Origin: Tabrizicola sp.
GTDB taxonomy: Bacteria > Pseudomonadota > Alphaproteobacteria > Rhodobacterales > Rhodobacteraceae
Direction of reading: 5' to 3'
Assembly: GCF_022842145.1 (NCBI RefSeq)
Contig: NZ_JALHQD010000010.1
Location: 115,623-179,622, forward strand
Length of the DNA stretch: 64,000 nt
In this document: positions 56,914-64,000 of the stretch, one piece after another
Layout of the letters: each line of letters starts with the position of its first letter
Numbering within the stretch: the stretch's first letter is position 1
The notes under the pieces: model-generated
Databases searched by the model: none
The model's input: the letters and a program-made list of their open reading frames with translations, nothing else
Told to the model about the DNA's origin: nothing
Translations under genes and position numbers: made by a program

Positions 56914-57201
56914 ATGAACAGCAGCGATCAGGTGTGCACGAGGCAACGATACTTGGGGCAGGGCGAGGGTTCGATCCGCTTTTCGCTGGTCTATGACCCT
57001 GAAGATGCAGGGTTTCGGGTCATCGACGCAAAAGACGCAGATGCGGCCACGTCGCTGATCGAAAGTTGGACCGACATCGCGGCCTTGGTGACCGATATTG
57101 GGATGCCCGGCTCAGTCGATGGAATGGGAACTTGCGCGCTGGAGGCGGGGGCGACGCGGTATTGCGGGCCCGGACGTCCAGTTCTCTTGCTTTTGGCTTA
57201 G
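56914..57201 (+). pseudogene. Truncated response-regulator receiver domain
   Basis: Starting two nucleotides after the kinase stop, this frame reads IRFSLVYDPEDAGFRVIDAK, then DADAATSLIESWTDIAALVT and DIGMPGSVDGM, clearly the first half of a CheY-like domain with the phospho-acceptor Asp in TDIGMPGS. The N-terminal acidic pair normally before IRF is not recognisable, and after about 57130 the sequence switches to unrelated residues and stops. A domain of about 120 residues is thus cut to about 70. It marks the left border of the prophage-like debris. Confidence 0.7.
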
Positions 57202-57259
57202 GCTGTCAGCGGCTGCACCGATCGTCCGGAAGGCATAAAGCCCGTGCGGCCCTTCGACG

Positions 57260-57649
57260 CTGAACGGTACTAGGGTGAGTGGTTCGAGGTCATCCGACCG
57301 CGTCGCCCGGTTGCGGCCGAACCGTTTCGCTGTCTGGGTGATCGGCGATGTGCGGGATGCCGAAGGCTTCTTCGTCAACTTGCCTGGCCTGACGGTCGAG
57401 GCTTTCGAGGCCGCGGGTGCCCGGTTCTACAACGATGCGATCCTTGTCACCGCTGTGGGTTCGCTGCCGATCCGTGTGGGGCGCCAGTTCACCGCCGCCC
57501 GCAAGCTCGGCCGCACCCACCAGAACGTGCTGCTGTTCTGCAAAGGTGATCCCCGCAAGGCGACCGAGGCCTGCGGGCCGGTGGAGTTCGGCGAGATCGA
57601 AGGGCCGGACACCGGTGACGAAGCCCCCGATTCAGAGGAAGACCAATGA
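57260..57649 (+). pseudogene. C-terminal remnant of a phage-type DNA methylase
   Basis: From about 57290 the plus strand reads LRPNRFAVWVIGDVRDAEGF, VEAFEAAGARFYNDAILVTA, VGSLPIRVGRQFTAARKLGR and THQNVLLFCKGDPRKATEAC. This is the C-terminal half of DNA methylases carried by prophages (GDVRD, GSLPxR and KTHQNVLVFxKG blocks). The SAM-binding DPPY half is missing, and upstream (about 57264) the matching sequence GEWFEVI lies in a different frame. Its stop overlaps the next gene by ATGA. GTG 57275 could in principle start a 124-residue product. Confidence 0.65.
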
Positions 57650-58351
57650 CCGCCCCGACCCTTGAGATGCACCACGGCATCGCCGTTGTCCGCGACGATC
57701 TCTTCCCCGGCGGCACCAAGGCCCGCTTCATCGCGCAAGGTCTTCGAAGGTGTGCAGGAGGCGGTCTATGCCAGCCCGCCCGAAGGCGGCGCCCAGACGG
57801 CGATCGCCACTGTCGCCCGGCACCTGGGCAAACGCGCCACAATCTTCGTCGCCGCCCGCTCCCGGCCGCATCCCCGCACGCTTGAGGCGGCGCGCCTCGG
57901 CGCCAAGGTCGTGCCGATCAGCCCGGGCTATCTGTCGGTCGTGCAATCCCGCGCTCGCGAGTACTGCCGCAACACCGGCGCCAGCCTGATCCCCTTCGGC
58001 GCCGAAATCCCCGGCGCCGTCGAGGCGATCGCCACCGCCGCCCGCCTGGCCGCTTTCGATCCCGAAGAGGTCTGGTGCGCCGCCGGGTCCGGCGTCCTCG
58101 CCCGCGGTCTCGCCGCCGCCTGGCCGAAAGCCCGCCGCCACGTCGTCCAGATCAGTCGCGATCTCACCCCGCGCGAGGTCGGCGGGGCCACCATCCACGT
58201 CCACCCCCGCAAGTTCAACGACCGCGCCGCGCTGGCCGCACCCTTCCCGGCCGATCCGCATTACGACGCGAAGGCTTGGGAGCTGTGCCTCGCCAAGCGG
58301 GGGCCGGGGCGGGTGCTGTTCTGGAACGTGGCGCCGCTGGCGCGAGGGTGA
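57646..58351 (+). pseudogene. Phage-associated PLP-fold (ACC deaminase/threonine synthase-like) protein, frameshifted
   Basis: ATG 57646 (overlapping the preceding stop) reads MTAPTLEMHHGIAVVRDDLF then PGGTKARFIAQ; from about 57742 homology continues in another frame: VFEGVQEAVYASPPEGGAQT, ATVARHLGKRATIFVAARSR, EVWCAAGSGVLARGLAAAWP and YDAKAWELCL to 58351. PGGTKAR (PLP-Lys region), GAQTAIA and AGSGVL (phosphate loop) suggest the fold-type II PLP family seen in some phages. A single-base shift near 57740 splits it, so it is either a pseudogene or a sequencing artefact. Role in phages unknown. Confidence 0.65.
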
Positions 58352-58379
58352 CCAATCGCATTCCAGCTTCCAAGTAGAG

Positions 58380-58583
58380 TTAGGTTGCGAAGCCCACCCC
58401 AGGCTTGGCAGGCGCGTCGGTAAAGCGCTCAGCCTCCACTCCGGTGATGACAGCATGCTGCAGGTACGGGAGCACATCCATCTGGTCGTGGTTCTGGGAC
58501 TCACCAGCGAAGTGGTCAATCAGGGCGAGGATCAAGGCAGTGATTAGCCCAACCAGAACCCCGACAAGGATCTCTTTTGCCAT
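58380..58583 (-). CDS. Small single-helix membrane protein
   Basis: A 67-residue protein beginning MAKEILVGVLVGLITALILA, i.e. an N-terminal membrane helix, followed by a polar tail (DHFAGESQNHDQMDVLPYLQ). ATG 58583 has a good GGAGG ribosome site 6 nt upstream. No family recognised. It lies convergent to the PLP-fold remnant and upstream of, but opposite to, the HTH/Nudix-like gene, within the foreign region. Confidence 0.55.
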   Translation of the reverse strand: MAKEILVGVLVGLITALILALIDHFAGESQNHDQMDVLPYLQHAVITGVEAERFTDAPAKPGVGFAT

Positions 58584-58698
58584 TTGCGCCTCCATCAGTG
58601 TTGACGCTCCGTCTTCCGAAGCTCAACCCTGATGTCAGCAGATTCGCTCAGTCCGATCCAACGACGGAAATCGACAGAAATGCACGAACAGGTGCGAG

Positions 58699-60258
58699 AT
58701 GGCTGGTAGACCGCGGAACCCTACGACGCCTGCCTTCGGTCAAAAGGCCACTTGGCTGGTTGACACGAAGTTCCCTACGAACCCTTCCTATGCCCGATTT
58801 GTTACCCGAGAGGAAGACTTGGTGGCAGCCCTCGACAAGGCTGTTAAGGCAAAAACCTACCCGTGGCCAGCGCGGGCGGTTCCAACTAAAGACACGCTTG
58901 CGCGCTACATCTCCGGCAAGTTAGTGCCATCAGATGAATTCCTAGATTGGATTGCGGACCTATTCCCCGATGTCGACCCTGCTAGCCTGCGGACAGATTC
59001 TTTTCAGGATTTCCAGTTCAAGCATGATCCGATAGTTGCAGCGGCAACCAAGTGGGCTCCCTCAATTCGATTCTTCGCAGAAAACCGAAATGCACTGCTC
59101 GCCAAAGCCTTGCAATATCATTCAGTGGCCAACGCGCCATTCATTTGTCAGTCTGGAAGAGAAGTCCCGCTGCTAACTGCAAAGGGGTGGATAAGAGATA
59201 GGCCACTAGAAATAAAGGAGGATACCGAAGCACCAACCCTTTCACTTCCCGCTCCTTTCAAGGAAATTTCTGTGACCCCGCTTGATGGGTTCAAGTCTGG
59301 CTACATCACAGTCAAAGGCGCAATCACTTACCACAATAAGCGTCGAGTTGATCCCGAACCCCAGAACAATGGGGAGATATACTCGGCGATCGATCCGATC
59401 CTAGATGATGGCGGCTTCAGAGGTTTCAAATACAGGCTTGCAAGGTATTTCGACTATATTGACCAGTGCGAAATACTTGGAGTTGAGCTTGCCGATGCCA
59501 TCTTGAGCACATCAATGGATGACGCTGCGCAAGGTGAGACGCTCAATTTGCCTCGTAGAGGCCCCCCGGGAAAGGCATTTGAACTCCGGTGGCGAGCAAG
59601 CTATCCGGGCGTAAACTGCCTCTGCATTCTCAGAAATTACTCAGACGAAGGCCACAAGTTGGGCCACTACTTCCTTCTCCATCGACGCGATGAAACTCAG
59701 TCTCAAGCGCAAAACACTGTGCACGTTGTGCCTGCTGGTGGCCACCAAGCCCTATCTGCAGGCTCCTCCGATGTCGAAGATACGTCTCTTTGGCGCACTA
59801 TGTTTCGTGAGTTCACCGAAGAACTCTTCGATAAGGAAAAGGTTTCCAGGCAGGCAGAAAACTGGGTCCAGTTTAATCGCCACCCTTCAATTATTGAGAT
59901 GCGCCGAATATTCCTGAACCCTGACTCGCTTGCTCTTCGCTGTCATCTTCTTGGCTTTGGTCTCGACCCGATTACCTTGAAGCCAGAAGTCCTGATGGTG
60001 ATCGACGTGGATTGGGGCAAGGCGGTGGCACTCAGGCCCGGATTGAAACTAAAGTTCAACTGGGAACTCAAGACACCGGGCCGTGCAGAGACACGGCATG
60101 AGTTAGTTTCTCTCAGCAAGGAAAACCTACTTCGTCATGCGGACGGAAACATCCTAAAGATCGGTGATAGGTATCTGCCCACTCTGCCAGCCGGGGCTGC
60201 TTGCCTTTTGCTAACTGCCGACCACTACAGTTTTCTGGGACTTCCCGAGCCACATTGA
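58699..60258 (+). CDS. HTH plus Nudix-like domain protein, unassigned (candidate accessory/defence-type gene)
   Basis: A 519-residue protein with visibly more A/T-rich codons than its neighbours, suggesting recent transfer. The N-terminus (MAGRPRNPTTPAFGQKATWL; TKDTLARYISGKLVPSDEF about 63-81) looks like a DNA-binding helical domain. Residues about 340-480 resemble a Nudix fold: FLLHRRDE, VVPAGGHQALSAG, then LWRTMFREFTEELF (REFTEE as in the Nudix box, but the spacing from the Gly is enlarged) and LLGFGLDPITLKPEVLMVID. The same block order occurs, as I recall, in HTH-Nudix-like proteins of actinobacteria with no known function. No partner gene is apparent. Whether the site is catalytic is uncertain. 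Confidence 0.8.
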   Translation: MAGRPRNPTTPAFGQKATWLVDTKFPTNPSYARFVTREEDLVAALDKAVKAKTYPWPARAVPTKDTLARYISGKLVPSDEFLDWIADLFPDVDPASLRTDSFQDFQFKHDPIVAAATKWAPSIRFFAENRNALLAKALQYHSVANAPFICQSGREVPLLTAKGWIRDRPLEIKEDTEAPTLSLPAPFKEISVTPLDGFKSGYITVKGAITYHNKRRVDPEPQNNGEIYSAIDPILDDGGFRGFKYRLARYFDYIDQCEILGVELADAILSTSMDDAAQGETLNLPRRGPPGKAFELRWRASYPGVNCLCILRNYSDEGHKLGHYFLLHRRDETQSQAQNTVHVVPAGGHQALSAGSSDVEDTSLWRTMFREFTEELFDKEKVSRQAENWVQFNRHPSIIEMRRIFLNPDSLALRCHLLGFGLDPITLKPEVLMVIDVDWGKAVALRPGLKLKFNWELKTPGRAETRHELVSLSKENLLRHADGNILKIGDRYLPTLPAGAACLLLTADHYSFLGLPEPH

Positions 60259-60338
60259 AAAGCTCCCCCTCGCCCAGACTGCTGTTGTCGAATAGTCGAA
60301 GCGGTAGCGGTCACCGGGTTCGAAGCTGCGAATGATTT

Positions 60339-60923
60339 TCACGCCCGGCCCTCCCGGGCTTCGATCGCCAGCACCGCGAGGTCGCGGTAGCGGGCTAGTG
60401 CCTTGGGACTGGACGATACCGGGTTGATCGCGATCGCACGAAGGCCGGTTGCATCGGCCTTCTCGGCCAGTTCAACCAGCTCGGCCAGCTTTGACCGGAA
60501 ACGGGCGTGGGTCGGGGCGGAGAAATCGGGCGGCGGGGGCAGTTCACCCTGCCGGGCCTTGGCCTCGAGGTCGGCATCCCGGCGGCGACGCGGGGCACTG
60601 GGCGCGGCGGCGGGTTCGGCCTCGCCAATCGGGGCAGGTTCTTGGGCCGGTTCCGGCGCGAACCGGGGCGGTGCCGGTTCTGCCGGGGCGTCCGGCTCGC
60701 AGGCGTCGAGTTCGGCCGCCAGCCGCCCTGCGGCGGTCTCCAAGCCTGGGGCGGTCAGGATCGCCTTGATCGCTTTCGGCGCGCGATCGGCACCGATCTT
60801 GGCGGCCAGCAACCGTTCGAACCGTTCTGCGGCCGCCGCCACGCTGGCACTCCGGCCCAAGGGGGCGTCGCTCAGGCGCTGGGCGAGGCGGTTGATCTGG
60901 ACGGCGGATAGGTTGGTGAACAT
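60339..60923 (-). CDS. Prophage-type protein of unknown function
   Basis: A 194-residue protein: helical N-terminus MFTNLSAVQINRLAQRLSDA with ERFERLLAAKIGADRAPKAI, a Pro/Ala/Glu-rich linker (about 95-135), and a C-terminal helical block FRSKLAELVELAEKADATGL ending AVLAIEAREGRA. ATG 60923 has a GGAGG ribosome site. No family recognised, but its position next to terminase genes and its high-GC codon use indicate an alphaproteobacterial prophage gene. Co-directional with the small gene at 60935. Confidence 0.65.
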   Translation of the reverse strand: MFTNLSAVQINRLAQRLSDAPLGRSASVAAAAERFERLLAAKIGADRAPKAIKAILTAPGLETAAGRLAAELDACEPDAPAEPAPPRFAPEPAQEPAPIGEAEPAAAPSAPRRRRDADLEAKARQGELPPPPDFSAPTHARFRSKLAELVELAEKADATGLRAIAINPVSSSPKALARYRDLAVLAIEAREGRA

Positions 60924-60934
60924 CAGGGCCTCCT

Positions 60935-61156
60935 TCAGGCGTTCTTGATGTGGGCGGAGCGGCCTTCGGCGGTGACCGCGTAGATCATCGTGCGGCTGTC
61001 GCCGAAGGTGGCGGCGAAGGCTTCGGCCTGATCGATCCGGTCGAACCGGGCGCGGATGCGGGTCGCGGACTTCGACCCACGGCAGGCGATGAAGTGGTCG
61101 GCGGCGGCGAGGCAATTGGCCTCAAAGCCGGTCATTGGGGCGGTCTTGGCGGGCAT
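60935..61156 (-). CDS. Small prophage-type protein
   Basis: A 73-residue protein from ATG 61156 (MPAKTAPMTGFEANCLAAAD) after CGGAGA; continues ATRIRARFDRIDQAEAFAAT and TMIYAVTAEGRSAHIKNA. Not recognised; the C-terminal half looks like a small beta-alpha-beta unit. Divergent from the terminase small subunit gene and 11 nt upstream of the 60339-60923 gene, so both are probably one transcript. Confidence 0.6.
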   Translation of the reverse strand: MPAKTAPMTGFEANCLAAADHFIACRGSKSATRIRARFDRIDQAEAFAATFGDSRTMIYAVTAEGRSAHIKNA

Positions 61157-61229
61157 CGGAAATCTCCGTTTCAAGGTGTCGCAGACATTGCCGAGACCGT
61201 CCGAAGAGCAAGTCCAAATCACTGACTTA

Positions 61230-61856
61230 ATGGGAGAATGTCGCAAGTTGGGGCTGTCGCGGCGCGCTTATGCCGCCCTGCGCGGGGTGCATGAAAGCGT
61301 TGTGCGCAAGGCCATCGCCACGGGGCGGATCACGACGGAAGCTGACGGCACGATCGACGCCGCCAAGGCCGATGCGATGTGGGATGCGTCCACCGATCCG
61401 GCCAAGCAGCGCGGCGCCCATGCCCGGGATCTGGGCCGGGGCACGGCGGCGGCGACACGCGCAGTTGCGGGCACCAAGGCCGTACCGCGGCAGGCCTTCG
61501 CGGCCGTGGCGGAAACCTTGACCGAGGCCGGGGCTGATCCCGGCGCGTCGGCAGGTGACGGTGGCGAGGTGTCCTTCGTCAAGGCGCGGATGGCAAACGA
61601 AGTGCTGAAGGCGCAGACCGCCCGGGTGCGATTGCAGAAGATGAAGGGCGAGGTCGTCGATCGCGCCTGCGCCACTGCAATGGTCTTCGATCTGGCGCGG
61701 CGTGAACGCGATGCCTGGCTGAACTGGCCGCCGCGGGTCGCGGCCGACATCGCCGCCGAACTCGGGGCGGAGCCGCATGCCGTTGAGCAGGTGCTGATGC
61801 GCTACCTGCGCCGCCATCTGGCGGAGATGTCGGAGGTCAAAGTTGAACTTCGCTAG
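61230..61856 (+). CDS. Phage terminase small subunit-like protein
   Basis: A 208-residue protein with an N-terminal HTH-like segment (LGLSRRAYAALRGVHESVVR, about 6-25, then KAIATGRI), a central linker and a helical C-terminus (ANEVLKAQTARVRLQKMKGE about 128-147; RRERDAWLNWPPRVAADIAA about 163-182). This is the arrangement of Nu1-like terminase small subunits that bind phage DNA ends. Start ATG 61230; the open frame extends upstream to 61056 but overlaps the opposite gene. It overlaps the terminase large subunit gene by 14 nt, the usual phage order. Confidence 0.8.
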   Translation: MGECRKLGLSRRAYAALRGVHESVVRKAIATGRITTEADGTIDAAKADAMWDASTDPAKQRGAHARDLGRGTAAATRAVAGTKAVPRQAFAAVAETLTEAGADPGASAGDGGEVSFVKARMANEVLKAQTARVRLQKMKGEVVDRACATAMVFDLARRERDAWLNWPPRVAADIAAELGAEPHAVEQVLMRYLRRHLAEMSEVKVELR

Positions 61857-62388
61857 CTTCGAGGGGGCCGAGGATATCGCCGTGGCTTGGGCGCGGGGTC
61901 TGGCCCCCGATCCGGCCCAGACCGTGGCCAAATGGGCCGACCGGCACCGCATCTTGTCCTCGCGGGCGGCGTCCGAGGCCGGGCCCTATCGCACCAGCCG
62001 GACGCCTTACCTCAAGGCGATCATGGAGGCCCTGTCACCCAACAACCCGGCGCAGCGCGTTGTGTTCATGAAATCCGCCCAAGTGGGGGCGACCGAGGCC
62101 GGGAATAACTGGATCGGCTTCTGCATCCACCGCGCCCCGGGCCCGATCCTGGCGGTGCAGCCGACCACCGATCTGGCCAAGCGCCTGAGCCAGCAGCGGA
62201 TCGAGCCGCTGATCGAGGAAAGCCCCGATCTGCGGGCCCTCGTCCTGCCCGCCCGGTCGCGCGACGCCGGAAACACGGTGCTGGCGAAGCGCTTTCCCGG
62301 CGGCCAGCTGGTTTACAAAGCTTCAGAAAGACAATTCCTTTGGAGTGTTGACGATAATTTGGGCTTGTTCAGAATTTGTTTCAGATGA
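61843..62388 (+). pseudogene. Terminase large subunit (GpA-like), truncated after about 157 residues
   Basis: The first ~157 residues match GpA-type packaging ATPases: KWADRHRILSSRAASEAGPY (about 29-48), YRTSRTPYLKAIMEALSP, then VVFMKSAQVGATEAGNNWIG (Walker A-like, about 74-93) and LAVQPTTDLAKRLSQQRIEP. Near 62313 (after PGGQLV) the sequence abruptly becomes AT-rich and unrelated, ending at TGA 62386-62388. Full-length GpA proteins are about 600 residues and include Walker B and a nuclease domain, all missing here. The break marks an insertion or deletion junction. Confidence 0.82.
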
Positions 62389-62713
62389 ATCTTTTCGGTC
62401 CGCAGGTCTTAATTCAAGTATGAAATTGCGTGGGCCGCTTACTAAGTATGGACTTGCCAAGCAGCTCTTTGATGCATCTGGAGGCTCCGCAGAGCAGGCT
62501 TTTACCGACAAGAGCAAGGCTCAATCTGAGGTGAATAGAATTGTTGCTGCAGCAGAATTATTCGGACTTGTTGCTGTAGATTACGCTGTTGGGAACAAAG
62601 TCCCATTGCGCGGATCACCTTTGCTTCATCGAATTATGCTCTCCGTGAATGCTCGCAACTTCCTTTTGCTCTCTGAGCTTCTTTCTGGAGAAAGGGCGGA
62701 CAATGGTCATTAA
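62345..62713 (+). CDS. Unrecognised AT-rich open frame
   Basis: A frame of about 122 residues (from GTG 62345, or 98 from ATG 62420: MKLRGPLTKYGLAKQLFDAS, then NRIVAAAELFGLVAVDYAVG and LSVNARNFLLLSELLSGERA). Composition is markedly AT-rich against the phage genes before it. It could be a small real protein or the end of a larger truncated one. No family recognised. Overlaps the next frame by 11 nt. Confidence 0.4.
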   Translation: MLTIIWACSEFVSDESFRSAGLNSSMKLRGPLTKYGLAKQLFDASGGSAEQAFTDKSKAQSEVNRIVAAAELFGLVAVDYAVGNKVPLRGSPLLHRIMLSVNARNFLLLSELLSGERADNGH

Positions 62714-63098
62714 ATCGTCCATCTCGAACACAAAGAGTGATGAAGCGGATTTCCATTCCGAAGATTCTATAACCAGCGATAGTATTTCCGCTGTTCTCTT
62801 GGGTGGAATTCTTCATCCTATCAATAGTCACCTTGTCGCGCGTGCTCTTCATGTAGGCTATACCTCTAAAGAAGCTTTCGATTTTTCAGAGTTGCCAAAG
62901 GTCTTTTGGCAGACCCTACATCAAAGAAGAAGCCTGTGTTGCATGCGAAAGGCAACCTTCCGGGCCCGGCCTATGAGCTGGTTTTCATTGCTCGGCCAGA
63001 CCTCAGTGGGTCACAAATCTATGCTTTGGTGTCCCGTTTTTCAAAGATTCTTGAGGACAGTGGCGGGGTTGTCTTTGACCACGAGTATTGGGGTCTGA
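62703..63098 (+). other. Unrecognised AT-rich open frame, probably truncated
   Basis: From ATG 62703 the frame reads MVIKSSISNTKSDEADFHSE, SISAVLLGGILHPINSHLVA and TSKEAFDFSELPKVFWQT. After about 62900 it only reads the S6-like sequence in the wrong frame, so any genuine gene is cut there. ATG overlaps the end of the preceding frame by 11 nt, as in a co-translated pair. Function unknown. Confidence 0.35.
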
Positions 63099-63397
63099 AG
63101 ACCATGGCCTACAAGATCAATAAGTACCGAAAAGGTCATTATGTCTTCTTTAAGCTGTATGCGCCGCCAGTCGCTATGCTCGAAATGGAGAGAATGATGA
63201 GGTTGCATGATGATGTTATGCGGACCTTGACAGTGAAAGTGGTTGCTCACACAGAAGCTCGCTCGGGCCAAGAAAAATCAAGCACAGGCGCAGGACTGTC
63301 GCTGGAAGAACCGATGTCGTCCTTAGACCATCGGAAGGGCGTAACCCGGGTGGGTGTCGGGCATGGGAACCCTGCGAAACGTCACTGGCTTCCATAA
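62906..63397 (+). pseudogene. rpsF: Ribosomal protein S6-like sequence (extra rpsF copy, probably a remnant)
   Basis: Residues equivalent to S6 run from about 62970 to 63260: AYELVFIARPDLSGSQIYAL, GGVVFDHEYWGLKTMAYKIN, KGHYVFFKLYAPPVAMLEME and MMRLHDDVMRTLTVKVVAHT. This is close to alphaproteobacterial S6. No ATG precedes the homology in frame; only TTG 62906 or GTG 62936 are available, and the normal start is replaced by unrelated sequence. The C-terminus (after HTE) runs into about 45 unrelated residues. rpsR and rplI, normally downstream, are absent. The codon use is AT-richer than neighbours. Confidence 0.7.
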
Positions 63398-63767
63398 GGC
63401 ACCGCACTATTGGCACAATTGCTCAAACAGCATTTGTGATCGCCGATCTAAGGCGACAGCGGGCTGAAAGTTTAGTTTCAGGGCATACTGATTGTGAAAG
63501 TGCGTGGTGCCAGGATCCCTGACGCCTCTGACAAATGGTTTCATGTCATCCGACAAAGATCGGAAGGCGACGATGTCGAGCCTGCTTTAACTTCATGTCG
63601 TTTGACTGGCCAGAAGTCGTGACCACTCGATTGGTGCATAGAGGACTACAGGCAAGAGAGGTTCTCCTAAGGGCACGAGCTGCACGAATAGGATCCAAGC
63701 TGTGTCAGAAGTCATCTCAAACAGGGTCTGAAAATGTAGACGTGGTCTACCTCCCTAGACGCAAGAA
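63398..63767. other. Gene-free stretch before the tRNA
   Basis: About 370 nt; a short open frame 63535-63801 (+, Arg-rich) resembles nothing I know. Probably the debris of the element's end next to the tRNA. Confidence 0.4.
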
Positions 63768-63784
63768 GCCCCCGCGCAGGGGGG
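63768..63784. terminator. GC-rich hairpin left of the tRNA
   Basis: GCCCCC (63768-63773) can pair with GGGGGG (63779-63784). On the minus strand the stem is followed by CTTCTTG, a weak U-tract. It may be a second terminator for leftward transcripts and recalls the hairpin at 24192-24214 near the att-like copy. Confidence 0.4.
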
Positions 63785-63830
63785 GACTCGCTGAACGTTG
63801 ACCAGGCGTTGACAGGAATTTGGAATGACA

Positions 63831-63855
63831 AAAGCCGAGCGTTATGCTCGGCTTT
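63831..63855 (-). terminator. Intrinsic terminator of tRNA-fMet
   Basis: AAAGCCGAGC (63831-63840) and GCTCGGCTTT (63846-63855) form a perfect 10-bp stem with a 5-nt loop. On the minus strand it ends in CGGCTTTTG, 27 nt downstream of the tRNA 3' end, so it most likely terminates the tRNA transcript. Confidence 0.75.
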
Positions 63856-63881
63856 GAAGTCTATGATAAGACGTGTATTTT

Positions 63882-63958
<77 letters not shown>

Positions 63959-64000
63959 CCAGGGTTTGTCCGAGTTTTGTATCGGACCGGTATTGCATCG

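Noticed and set aside
63535..63801. 88-residue frame left of the tRNA
   Set aside because: Arg-rich, overlaps a GC hairpin, no recognisable family.

Overview
The window looks like chromosomal DNA of a high-GC alphaproteobacterium of the Rhodobacteraceae/Paracoccaceae type. I infer this from protein style (CUT1 and CUT2 sugar ABC systems, DUF982, DUF6481, an HWE-type kinase and RlmF together), the high GC of most genes and the initiator tRNA at the right end. No rRNA operon, intact insertion sequence or CRISPR array was seen.

Left part (1-23.4 kb) is an intact metabolic and transport region. It starts with an unassigned TIM-barrel-like protein, a cyclic amidohydrolase and two oligopeptide-type ABC ATPases, all joined by 4-nt overlaps. 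A Cu/Ag P1B-ATPase follows behind a CueR-like promoter. Next is a LacI-controlled CUT2 sugar transporter with two Gfo/Idh/MocA dehydrogenases and two TIM-barrel isomerases (inositol-like catabolism), a fatty acid hydroxylase-family membrane enzyme, a second LacI regulator paralogous to the first, rsgA, and a four-gene Fe3+/polyamine/phosphonate-type ABC importer.

23.4-25.4 kb is a scrapyard: remnants of an XRE regulator and of a large serine recombinase. The recombinase 3' end contains a 21-nt copy of the 3' end of the tRNA-fMet gene found intact at 63.9 kb, which suggests an integration site.

25.4-43.9 kb holds two carbohydrate modules. One is a CUT1 importer with a GH2 glycosidase under a divergent LacI. 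The other is a seven-gene operon (CUT2 importer, enolase-superfamily dehydratase, zinc dehydrogenase, SDR) divergent from a GntR/FadR regulator and a GMC oxidoreductase, with GntR-like palindromes between them. 43.9-48.4 kb is a LolD/FtsX/AttH-like export module ending in a frameshifted PPOX-family gene. 48.5-56.9 kb contains a GT2 glycosyltransferase, small stress-type genes (DUF6481, DUF982, cold shock), rlmF, a SARP-like regulator divergent from a DUF4242 protein, and an HWE-type histidine kinase followed by a broken receiver.

57.2-63.4 kb is a decayed prophage mixed with foreign, AT-richer genes: methylase and PLP-fold remnants with frameshifts, an HTH plus Nudix-like protein, terminase small subunit, a truncated terminase large subunit, and an out-of-place copy of ribosomal protein S6. 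The window ends with tRNA-fMet on the minus strand. The geometry (intact tRNA at the right, a same-orientation 21-nt copy of its 3' end at 24.2 kb) fits stacked integrative elements at this tRNA, although much of the 39.6 kb between looks like ordinary chromosome.
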